From: an uncultured Bizionia sp.
GTDB taxonomy: Bacteria > Bacteroidota > Bacteroidia > Flavobacteriales > Flavobacteriaceae
NCBI GenBank assembly: GCA_947496215.1
Contig: CANMCF010000006.1
Coordinates: 124,001-188,000 of the forward strand
Length of the DNA: 64,000 bases
Direction of reading: 5' to 3'
Shown: piece after piece, positions 55,080 through 63,122 of the stretch
Layout: every line of letters starts with the position of its first letter
Position numbering within the stretch: the first letter of the stretch is position 1
Program-made: the position numbers and the translations under genes
The notes under the pieces: generated by a model
Seen by the model: only the letters and a program-made list of their open reading frames with translations
What the model was told of the DNA's origin: nothing
Database searches by the model: none

Positions 55080-55919
55080 TTACTGATTTAACTTATGTCC
55101 ACAATCGTAACAAAACTCGGCTTTGTCCTTATGTCCGCTAACCGAGCAACTAGGGCAGGATTGTGTGTTGGTTTGTACTTTTTTAACCGAAGTCCGAGTT
55201 ATTTCAGAAGTTACGATCCCAGTAGGAACAGCAATGATACCATATCCTAGAATCATTACAAGTGAAGCGATGAATTGTCCAAAGGGTGTTTGTGGGGCGA
55301 TATCTCCATAACCGACGGTGGTTAAGGTCACGATGCACCAATATACACTTTTGGGAATGTTTGTGAATCCATTTTCTTCACCTTCTACCAAATACATTAT
55401 GGTGCCTAGTATGATGGATAGGATGATGACGGCAAATAAGAATACAGAAATCTTTACACGACTAGCTTTCAATGCTTGTATCAGATTATTGGAGGCTCCC
55501 AAATAACGAGCCAACTTTAAAATTCTAAAAACTCTAAGCAAACGCAAGGCACGTAAGGCAACCAATGCATGTGTGCCAACAAATATCAATGAGAGGTATT
55601 TGGGGATGGTAGACAATAAATCGATTATACCATAAAAACTCGTAATGTATTTAAAAGGTTTTTTTACGGAAATTATTCTGGCAATGTACTCCAGAGTGAA
55701 CAATATGGTAACTATCCATTCTCCAATATTCAATAGATTGTGATATCTGGTATCTATGGAGTTTACGCTTTCCAACATGACAAGTATGATACTTGCCAAA
55801 ATGAAGATAAGCAAAATGACATCAAACAACTTTCCAGCTTGTGTATCTGCTTCATAGATGACTTCATGAAGCTTGATTCTCCAATTCCTATTTGATGTTT
55901 GTTCGTCCATAGATTCCAA
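55080..55919 (-). CDS. Voltage-gated-type potassium channel with zinc ribbon
   Basis: A 279-residue inner-membrane protein of the six-helix type. The S4-like segment RALRLLRVFRILKLARY (about 123-139) has regularly spaced arginines, and the filter is TTVGYGDIAP (TVGYGD at 201-206). The C-terminus carries a zinc ribbon: C255, C258, C270, C273 in CPSC...CYDCG. The stop codon TAA (55080-55082) is in the same frame as miaA. The channel ends there and miaA follows directly. Confidence 0.9.
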   Translation of the reverse strand: MESMDEQTSNRNWRIKLHEVIYEADTQAGKLFDVILLIFILASIILVMLESVNSIDTRYHNLLNIGEWIVTILFTLEYIARIISVKKPFKYITSFYGIIDLLSTIPKYLSLIFVGTHALVALRALRLLRVFRILKLARYLGASNNLIQALKASRVKISVFLFAVIILSIILGTIMYLVEGEENGFTNIPKSVYWCIVTLTTVGYGDIAPQTPFGQFIASLVMILGYGIIAVPTGIVTSEITRTSVKKVQTNTQSCPSCSVSGHKDKAEFCYDCGHKLNQ

Positions 55920-55936
55920 AAATACTAAAAGATTGG

Positions 55937-57901
55937 CTATTTATTCTTAAGTACTATCAAAGCATTTGTCTGAGTATCTACAATAGTAGCAAAAAAAGAT
56001 TTCAAATAACCATAAAAATTTGAAGTATAAATGGCTTCACTAAAATTGAATTTAAAAAACAATGTAATGACATCATTTTCATATTTGGTATTTAAAATTA
56101 AAGAACCTGTGTTGCTTGGCAATTTCAAGGCTATGCTTTCTGGTATTTCCACCACATCGTATTTCCCATTTAAATTCAACTTTAAAGTATAGAGATAGGC
56201 ATCTTTATAACCAAAATCTATAGGATATGTTCTTTCTTGGAGCTTAAAGGGGTTTTCGGTAATGAATTTGAATATAAATGGGTTTAAATAAATGTTGTCA
56301 CCAATGGTTTCTGTTTCCATCGTGATATCAAATACTTCTTCAAATTTCTGACTGGATTTCTCTTTGGTAGCAACATCATAGGAAATGATGCCTATGTTTG
56401 GGTGCTTGTCCTTATAGGATTTCAGATATGCGTCATTGTTGCTGTGATAGTCTTTTTTAGAACCTAGGGCATGATACCCTGTTTTTTTGGATTCGACAAC
56501 TCCATTTAATGTTCCATTCTCATCAAAGTTTAATTCTACTTTAAGGATTTTAGTAGCTGCTTTATCGACACTGATTGGCAACCAATAACTCCCTTCCTTG
56601 AAATCCAAGAGGCGCCCATATTGATTTAAGCATCTAAAAGGGATTTGACCAAATGGTAGATAGTCGTCAACGGCATCCAATAAAAACGTTTTACCATCAA
56701 TGGATGCTTGTAATATCAAATAATTGAAATCACTGATTACGGGATGTACTTTTGTAGCTAGGCCATTTGGCCTTGTGGATATCAAGACCACTTTTACATC
56801 GATGTCATTCTCTTTCAGTAAATTGAACAAGAGTAGGTTGATTTCGGAAGCACGGCCAGATTTGTTTTTAATCAAGCCTTTTAGTGAAACTTCCTTGAAA
56901 AGATTGTATTCTCCATTCCAAGTATAGTGGTCCTGTACATATTTGTATATGGCTTTGGCCTTTGTCAATGGATCGCTTTCCTTTGATACTATTTCAGTTA
57001 AAAGGTCTTTGACCAAGCCCCCTTTGTTTAATTGACGGCCTATTGCTTGTTCGCTTTTTAGGTCTTTGTCAGTTGTTTTCCAGGTTCTAGCATAGTTTTT
57101 TATACCACCATCAAAACTTCTATAGATTTTTAATTCATAATCTATTCTTGCCAAATAATTGTTGCGAGTGGTCATGTAATCTTCATCGATGAAGGCTGGG
57201 ACATCTTTCATTACATAAATGGAATTGAAACAATCAGCCTTGGCTCCTCGACCAGTAGACAAGCAGTTTTTTACTAATTTTGATTCATTGGTGTGCAATT
57301 TTTTTCCACCAACCAGTTTTATGTTATATTCATAGTTACCAGGAATACTAGCTCTATATTCGCTATGTAATGTCGGGATATCACTTTGGAATTCCCAACC
57401 TTTGTATTTGAACATGAAGGGAGACTCCAAAGTGTAACTGTACGTGATTACCGAACCCTCTTTGATGTTTGGGAGCGCAAACTTTACCCGAGTATAGTTG
57501 TCGTTGTACTTTTCTCTGAAGATTTGATTTTTTTCAAGTCTAGTTTTGGATATCTTGCCGTCTACCAAGTTGTTGGTTGTTGCCGAAATGTCAGATATTT
57601 TTTCCTTGCTGTCACCACTATCATTTTTGTAGAGGTCTATTATGATGTTTGCCTTTTTGAAGCCTTCTCTGTCCAAGATCTTGATCTTGCGTTTAATCTT
57701 CGTTTTTAGTTGGAATGTGTTTTTATCAACGTAGGATTCTCCATATTCATAAATAACTAGAGCATGGGCAGTTGAATCTTTTTTAAAAATGTTGGTTTCT
57801 AGATCTTTGTTGGTAATGGAATAATTTTCCGAACTAAAATTGGTTTGGCCATAGCCTATATATGTTAGTAAAAGGAGTAGGAACGTTGTAAATGATTTCA
57901 T
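55937..57901 (-). CDS. DUF3857/transglutaminase-like exported protein
   Basis: A 654-residue protein with a signal peptide (ending GYGQ). The first half is a DUF3857 domain; the second has a transglutaminase-like core (AIYKYVQDHYTWNGEY, then SGRASEINLLLFNLLKENDI, and LDAVDDYLPFG). The catalytic cysteine of the transglutaminase family, normally near the SGRASE position, is replaced by alanine here, so the domain is probably non-catalytic. Its start shares a base with the stop of the exonuclease/GIY-YIG gene. Confidence 0.85.
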   Translation of the reverse strand: MKSFTTFLLLLLTYIGYGQTNFSSENYSITNKDLETNIFKKDSTAHALVIYEYGESYVDKNTFQLKTKIKRKIKILDREGFKKANIIIDLYKNDSGDSKEKISDISATTNNLVDGKISKTRLEKNQIFREKYNDNYTRVKFALPNIKEGSVITYSYTLESPFMFKYKGWEFQSDIPTLHSEYRASIPGNYEYNIKLVGGKKLHTNESKLVKNCLSTGRGAKADCFNSIYVMKDVPAFIDEDYMTTRNNYLARIDYELKIYRSFDGGIKNYARTWKTTDKDLKSEQAIGRQLNKGGLVKDLLTEIVSKESDPLTKAKAIYKYVQDHYTWNGEYNLFKEVSLKGLIKNKSGRASEINLLLFNLLKENDIDVKVVLISTRPNGLATKVHPVISDFNYLILQASIDGKTFLLDAVDDYLPFGQIPFRCLNQYGRLLDFKEGSYWLPISVDKAATKILKVELNFDENGTLNGVVESKKTGYHALGSKKDYHSNNDAYLKSYKDKHPNIGIISYDVATKEKSSQKFEEVFDITMETETIGDNIYLNPFIFKFITENPFKLQERTYPIDFGYKDAYLYTLKLNLNGKYDVVEIPESIALKLPSNTGSLILNTKYENDVITLFFKFNFSEAIYTSNFYGYLKSFFATIVDTQTNALIVLKNK

Positions 57902-59262
57902 TAAAAATGTATGATTTTCAGACGCTTGTTGCGTCTTAGATAGCTTTGTATGATATGTTGGTTGTCTCTGTTGTTTTCCATTGGGGTTATTATGGATTCC
58001 AACACTTCCTTGTTGTTTATTTGATAATTCAAGTTATAGAATCCCAAGCCTCTGAATATGCCATCTTCTATTAACATGGCACTACGCTCGTCTACCTCTC
58101 GACCACGATCAACAATAATCATATTTTGATTGTCGTAGCTGTTTTTTTCAATCAATTTTTGCACTCTTATGTTATAAGCCTTGGGGGCTTCCAGTTGGAT
58201 GCAAGCACCTTCACACTCTTTTATGTCGTATTTGAAGCAACTGTTTTCCGTTTTGTACAAGCCAACCAATTTTTGACAAAGTTGAAACTTGTCGACGGCA
58301 TTGAATAAGAAAGACTTGGCACTTTGCCTATTGCTAAATGTGGTAATGGCTTTTTTTCTGCCATCTGCCTTGTCTATCTTTAAATTAATGTAACCTGCAT
58401 CGTCAACAAAACTATATAACGCGTGCGTGAACATTCGACGTCTCAAAGCTCGATTAAGAGAAGGTCTATTGCGCTTTATCTCTTCACTTTCCTTTAAAAG
58501 GGCTACCAATTCGCTTCCAGTGGCTTCGTATGTAACGGCAGCTACACGTGATTGTATTTTCTTCGACTTCGAATTTGTACCAGTAAAATGCTGATTGATA
58601 CGTTTTTTTATATTCTTGCTTTTTCCTATGTAAATGATTTTTCCTTCAGAATCATGTATGTAATATACTCCAGTTACAGAAGGGATGCCAGCTATGATGT
58701 CTATGAGTTTCGGCTCCAATTGCAATTTGGGTTCTTTGCGAATGGATTGTTGTATGATATTTTTTTCGACGTCTTTGGCCAACAACAATTTGAATAGCTT
58801 GACGGTGGCCAAGGCGTCTCCAGATGCGCGATGTCTATCTGTTACCGGAATACCCAAAGAACGTACCAATTTACCCAAGCTATACGAAGGTAGATCTGGA
58901 ATTAAACCTTTCGACAACTCTACGGTACATAGGGTCTTTCTTTCATAGTCAAATCCCAAACGATTGAATTCCGTCCTTAGGATTCGGTAATCGAACTTGG
59001 CATTGTGAGCGACTAGGATACTATCTTCTGTGATTTCAACTATGCGTTTTGCAACCTCATAAAACTTAGGGGCATTGCGTAACATATTGCTGTTTATGCC
59101 TGTTAAATTGACTACGAAGGGTTGGATTTCCCGTTCAGGGTTAACCAAACTTATGAATTGATCCACGATTTCATGACCGTCATATCTGTATATGGCGATT
59201 TCCGTTATTCCTTCTTCATTAAATTTTCCTCCCGTGGTTTCTATGTCTACTATAGTATAAAT
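57901..59262 (-). CDS. DnaQ-type exonuclease fused to GIY-YIG domain (start ATT)
   Basis: A DNA polymerase III epsilon-type 3'-5' exonuclease joined to a GIY-YIG nuclease domain. The exonuclease motif I is TIVDIETTGG (upstream of the GTG at 59166), and HNAKFDYRI and HRASGDALAT are the other motifs. The GIY-YIG module is GVYYIHDSEGKIIYIGKSKNIKKRINQH, as in UvrC-like Cho proteins. No ATG, GTG or TTG lies between the motif and the in-frame TAA at 59308-59310. The ATT at 59260-59262 is the best match to the family N-terminus, giving 453 residues. Confidence 0.87.
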   Translation of the reverse strand: MYTIVDIETTGGKFNEEGITEIAIYRYDGHEIVDQFISLVNPEREIQPFVVNLTGINSNMLRNAPKFYEVAKRIVEITEDSILVAHNAKFDYRILRTEFNRLGFDYERKTLCTVELSKGLIPDLPSYSLGKLVRSLGIPVTDRHRASGDALATVKLFKLLLAKDVEKNIIQQSIRKEPKLQLEPKLIDIIAGIPSVTGVYYIHDSEGKIIYIGKSKNIKKRINQHFTGTNSKSKKIQSRVAAVTYEATGSELVALLKESEEIKRNRPSLNRALRRRMFTHALYSFVDDAGYINLKIDKADGRKKAITTFSNRQSAKSFLFNAVDKFQLCQKLVGLYKTENSCFKYDIKECEGACIQLEAPKAYNIRVQKLIEKNSYDNQNMIIVDRGREVDERSAMLIEDGIFRGLGFYNLNYQINNKEVLESIITPMENNRDNQHIIQSYLRRNKRLKIIHF

Positions 59263-59322
59263 AAGTGCCTTGTTTATTGGATTATGGGGTTGTCTCTTAT
59301 GTTGTTTTTATGAAATCGAATG

Positions 59323-59994
59323 CTATTGGGCATAGTTTCGTGAGCCAAATATACTACTTCCTACTCTAACCATCGTACTACCGGATGCAATTGCCAATTT
59401 ATAGTCTCCACTCATCCCCATGGAAACGGTATGCAATTGACAATTAGGGCTGTTCAATTCTTTTAAATGGTCGAAAGTTGTTTTAAGTTTATCGAACTCT
59501 CGTTTTACTTGATCTTTGTCATTTGTAAATGTTGCCATTCCCATTACACCAACGATGTTTACATTGTTACATTCTGCACAAGCTTTGGATTGGAGTAGGG
59601 TTGTAGCCTCTTCAGGAGACATTCCGAACTTGGAATCCTCTGAAGCGATCTTTATTTGCAACAAGCAATCTATTACCCTGTGATGCTTCATTGCTTGCTT
59701 GTTTATTTCTTCCAACAATTTCAAGCTTTCCACACCATGAATCATACTTACAAATGGTGCCATGTGTTTTACCTTGTTACGTTGTACATGACCAATCATG
59801 TGCCACTTGATGTCTTTTGGCATTGTTTCGTGCTTCTCTACCATTTCTTGAATCTTGTTTTCTCCAAAGATGCGTTGACCAGCATCATAGGCTTCCATGA
59901 GGTCACTTATGGGTTTTGTCTTGGAGACGGCAACCAATGTGACGTATTCTGGTAATTGGGATTGTATTTTGTTGAGGTTGTTTGCTATGTTCAT
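59323..59994 (-). CDS. YggS-family pyridoxal phosphate-binding protein
   Basis: A 223-residue cytoplasmic protein of the YggS/PLPBP type. The PLP-binding lysine is in VTLVAVSKTKP, followed by the conserved IFGENKIQEM and WHMIGHVQRNKVKH. These proteins buffer the free pyridoxal phosphate pool and have no known enzymatic activity. It heads the exonuclease/DUF3857 group on the minus strand. Confidence 0.93.
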   Translation of the reverse strand: MNIANNLNKIQSQLPEYVTLVAVSKTKPISDLMEAYDAGQRIFGENKIQEMVEKHETMPKDIKWHMIGHVQRNKVKHMAPFVSMIHGVESLKLLEEINKQAMKHHRVIDCLLQIKIASEDSKFGMSPEEATTLLQSKACAECNNVNIVGVMGMATFTNDKDQVKREFDKLKTTFDHLKELNSPNCQLHTVSMGMSGDYKLAIASGSTMVRVGSSIFGSRNYAQ

Positions 59995-59998
59995 GGTA

Positions 59999-60020
59999 AT
60001 TTCCTGCGAAGGCAGAAATC
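59999..60020. repeat. REP-like palindrome
   Basis: tttcctgcgaaggcagaaa is an imperfect palindrome with arms cctgc and gcag. It resembles the dispersed ttcctgc-cttcgcaggaa palindromes I recall in many Flavobacteria intergenic regions. Family membership is inference. Related short palindromes are at 60123-60137 and 63034-63050. Confidence 0.4.
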
Positions 60021-60199
60021 TTTTAATTGTTCTTAATCTAAATATCCATCAAATATAATAGATTCATCTTTTTCATCCTTAGATATGACAGAGAATACAG
60101 TCATTTGTTAAAGTAAATGAATTCCTTCACTGAAGGATTTATAATATATCATCTTTAATGACGAATATAAAAATAGTGTAGCAAATAGGGGGTGATGAA

Positions 60200-61438
60200 T
60201 TAAAACTCATATATGGTGACCCCACTTCTAAGCTTAGGTTGTATATAGGTGCTTTTCGGGGGCATTTTCAATCCATCGTCCGCTATTTGTTTCAATACTT
60301 CAACACTTGCAGGAACCATGCCGAAACCAACTTTGTAGGCACCACCATCAATTTTGCTTTTCAAATTCACAATGTCCTTCTTTCCACTCAAGTAATCAAT
60401 GCGGGAATCGTTTCTTAAATCGGAAATGCCAAGGATGGGTTTCAATATGGTCTTGTACAGCAATTGTGCATCAAGCTCGTCCAAAGACGTTTCAAACTTG
60501 AAATTCGTCTTACGGAGATACAAGGAGTAGAACTCTCCATCCAAGTACATGCTGAAATGATGTTTCTTTGAAGGTTTGTAGGGAATGATCCCTCTATTTT
60601 CTATTCGAAACATCGTATCCAACTGAATCAAGAATTCTTCTTTTGTCAACCCATTCAAATCCTTTACCAAGCGATTGAATTCGTGAATTCGCAATTCGGA
60701 TTCAGGAATGAGGTAGCTCATGAAATAGTTGTAGTTTTCAGATCCGTCATGATCTTTGTTTAGAGATTTTAGGTCTTCACATAGCAATTGCGAGGAAGAC
60801 GATCTGTGATGTCCATCTGCAATGTAAAGCGTTTCCATTTTCTCAAATGTTTCGGTAATGACATCAATATGCGCTTTGTTTTCTATTAACCACAGATAAT
60901 GTGTATCTCTATACGTGGTGGTAAATTCAAATTCGGAGCGTTGTTTCTGTATTTCGTCAAGAATATTTGAAATGGTCGTATTGTCTGGATAGGTGAGGAG
61001 CACTGGTTCTGCATTGAACCCTACCGTTTTCAAGTAGTCTTTGAAAATGGATTCCCTACTGGCTATGGTGTCTTCATGCTTTTTTATGACATCCTTTTCA
61101 TAATCCTCTACGCTGGCCGCTGCAACGATGCCATTGAAGACCTCCTTGTCCCTATTCACAATCTTGTAGATGTAAAAACTGGGAGTCTTGTCTTGAGTGA
61201 AGACATCATCTTCCTTAAACTCCAAGTACCTATTCCTTACGAGCTGATATCTGTCCTTTCCCGAAATTTCCTTGTCATATTTGTATCCTGGGTTTACGAT
61301 ATGTAAAAAAGAAAAGGGATTGTAGTCCAATCTGGCTTCACGTTCAGCCTGTGTGTAGCTTTGATATGAACGCGATGCCACCAAGCTGACCTTGTCTCTT
61401 GTTGGTCTTACTGCTTTGAATGGAAGTATTTTTGCCAT
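60200..61438 (-). CDS. DUF1015 family protein
   Basis: A 412-residue cytoplasmic protein. It starts MAKILPFKAVRPTRDKVSLVASRSY and contains the DUF1015 pattern, including LYIADGHHRSSSSQLLCEDL with a His pair. The C-terminal KVGFGMVPASVEVLKQIADDGLKMPPKSTYIQPKLRSG is also conserved. The family often lies beside serine biosynthesis genes, but none are seen here. The function is unknown. Confidence 0.9.
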   Translation of the reverse strand: MAKILPFKAVRPTRDKVSLVASRSYQSYTQAEREARLDYNPFSFLHIVNPGYKYDKEISGKDRYQLVRNRYLEFKEDDVFTQDKTPSFYIYKIVNRDKEVFNGIVAAASVEDYEKDVIKKHEDTIASRESIFKDYLKTVGFNAEPVLLTYPDNTTISNILDEIQKQRSEFEFTTTYRDTHYLWLIENKAHIDVITETFEKMETLYIADGHHRSSSSQLLCEDLKSLNKDHDGSENYNYFMSYLIPESELRIHEFNRLVKDLNGLTKEEFLIQLDTMFRIENRGIIPYKPSKKHHFSMYLDGEFYSLYLRKTNFKFETSLDELDAQLLYKTILKPILGISDLRNDSRIDYLSGKKDIVNLKSKIDGGAYKVGFGMVPASVEVLKQIADDGLKMPPKSTYIQPKLRSGVTIYEF

Positions 61439-61444
61439 GGTTTA

Positions 61445-62101
61445 TCAGTTTTCTGCATTCTGTGCACGATTGTCTTCAATGAATAGGGTTGGATCCAAAT
61501 ACCCCTTTGTAATCGAAGAATATCCGCCTCCGATATCTAAAGATATGGAATCTCTTAGTTCTAGATGAAGGTGAGCCAAATATTGACCATTGCAATTTCC
61601 TATCGTAGCAATTTGCTTGCCTCGTTTTACGTAATCTCCTTCAGAAACCAAGATGGTATCGCAATGTGCATATAGCGATTTATATAGCTTGTTCTTATGT
61701 AAATGTACAACTTGCAAGACATTCCCCCATCCACCTTCATAGTCTTTAACTTCAGAGACATAACCATTGCCAATGCTATGAATGGGATCTTTTAAATCGG
61801 TGTTTCCACCACCACGGCCATTCCAGTCATCACCTAAATGATCGTTCTCTCCAAATTTTTGAGCATTGTAATAGCCTTTAGAATTTGGTATGCCTACTGG
61901 GGAGTCAAAACCATCCGAGATGTAATCTTGATTACTTTTGAACAATTCGAAATAGTCAATTGGTTTGGGAAGTGAATCTGTCATTTCATTCACTTTCACC
62001 AAAACCGTTTCTCCCTTTTTAGGAGTTTGCGTTTCACGTTTGCAAGATGAAATGGAAATCAAAATGAAAAAGGAAAAGACAGTTTTGATGTACAGGTTCA
62101 T
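61445..62101 (-). CDS. M23-family peptidoglycan metallopeptidase lipoprotein
   Basis: A 218-residue protein with a lipobox (ILISISSC at about 13-20). The LytM/M23 zinc motifs are HLGDDWN and HLHLELR. It should cut peptide cross-links in the cell wall from the membrane side. It ends 6 bp before the DUF1015 start, so the two are probably cotranscribed. Confidence 0.9.
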   Translation of the reverse strand: MNLYIKTVFSFFILISISSCKRETQTPKKGETVLVKVNEMTDSLPKPIDYFELFKSNQDYISDGFDSPVGIPNSKGYYNAQKFGENDHLGDDWNGRGGGNTDLKDPIHSIGNGYVSEVKDYEGGWGNVLQVVHLHKNKLYKSLYAHCDTILVSEGDYVKRGKQIATIGNCNGQYLAHLHLELRDSISLDIGGGYSSITKGYLDPTLFIEDNRAQNAEN

Positions 62102-62120
62102 TTTTTACAAGCGTTACTAA

Positions 62121-63008
62121 CTATGAAAATTGACTAGCAACGGTTTCTGCTTTTCTGCTTTTGCTATAATCATAGAATCCTTCTCCGGATTTGATACCTA
62201 ACTTGCCTGCATTGACCATGTTTACCAACAATGGACAAGGTGCATACTTAGGGTTTTTAAATCCATCATACATAACATTCAATATGGATAGACATACATC
62301 CAAACCGATGAAGTCTGCCAATTGCAATGGTCCCATTGGGTGAGCCATTCCCAATTTCATCACGGTGTCTATTTCGTTGACACCTGCTACACCATTGTAC
62401 AATGTTTCGATGGCTTCATTGAGCATTGGCATTAAAATCCTATTGGCAACGAAACCAGGGTAATCGTTTACCTCGGTTGGAACTTTGCCCAAAGTCTTGC
62501 TCAACTCCATTATGGTATTGGTTACAACGTCACTTGTATTGTAACCACGAATGATTTCTACCAATTTCATGATAGGCACTGGATTCATGAAGTGCATTCC
62601 TATTACCATTGATGGACGTGAGGTCACTGCGGCAATTTGAGTAATGGATATGGACGAAGTATTGGTCGCCAAAATGGTGTCTTCTGGGCAGGCTTCATCC
62701 AATTGTTTGAATATCTTGAGTTTTAAATCCAAGTTCTCGGTAGCAGCTTCAACGACCAAGCCAGCGTACTCGACGCCCTCAGTTACACTGGTGAAGGTAG
62801 TTATGTTTCCCAAGGTGTTGGCTTTGTCTGCTTCTGAAATCTTCTCTTTGGCCACCATTCTATCCAAATTTTTGGTAATGGTCGCCAAGCCTTTTTTCAA
62901 GGAGTCTTCACTAATGTCTATGAGTTGAACCTTGAATCCAGATTGCGCAAAAGTATGAGCAATGCCGTTTCCCATTGTTCCTGCTCCAATTACTGCTATG
63001 TTTTTCAT
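62121..63008 (-). CDS. 3-hydroxybutyryl-CoA dehydrogenase family
   Basis: A 295-residue enzyme oxidising or reducing 3-hydroxyacyl-CoA with NAD. The N-terminal GAGTMGNGIAHTFAQSGF is the dinucleotide motif, and the catalytic histidine lies in GMHFMNPVPIMKLVEI. Length is typical of the Hbd/PaaH family. It could serve fatty acid oxidation or butyrate-type metabolism. The M23 peptidase gene ends 19 bp away. Confidence 0.93.
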   Translation of the reverse strand: MKNIAVIGAGTMGNGIAHTFAQSGFKVQLIDISEDSLKKGLATITKNLDRMVAKEKISEADKANTLGNITTFTSVTEGVEYAGLVVEAATENLDLKLKIFKQLDEACPEDTILATNTSSISITQIAAVTSRPSMVIGMHFMNPVPIMKLVEIIRGYNTSDVVTNTIMELSKTLGKVPTEVNDYPGFVANRILMPMLNEAIETLYNGVAGVNEIDTVMKLGMAHPMGPLQLADFIGLDVCLSILNVMYDGFKNPKYAPCPLLVNMVNAGKLGIKSGEGFYDYSKSRKAETVASQFS

Positions 63009-63122
63009 AAAAAATATTGTTTTTTCACTCTCCTGAAGGAGATAATCTTGGTTAAATTATTGTTGTCGTTTCTTATTTTGAACTAGACCAAACTGAGTTC
63101 TTGCAGATGAAATATGATTTCT

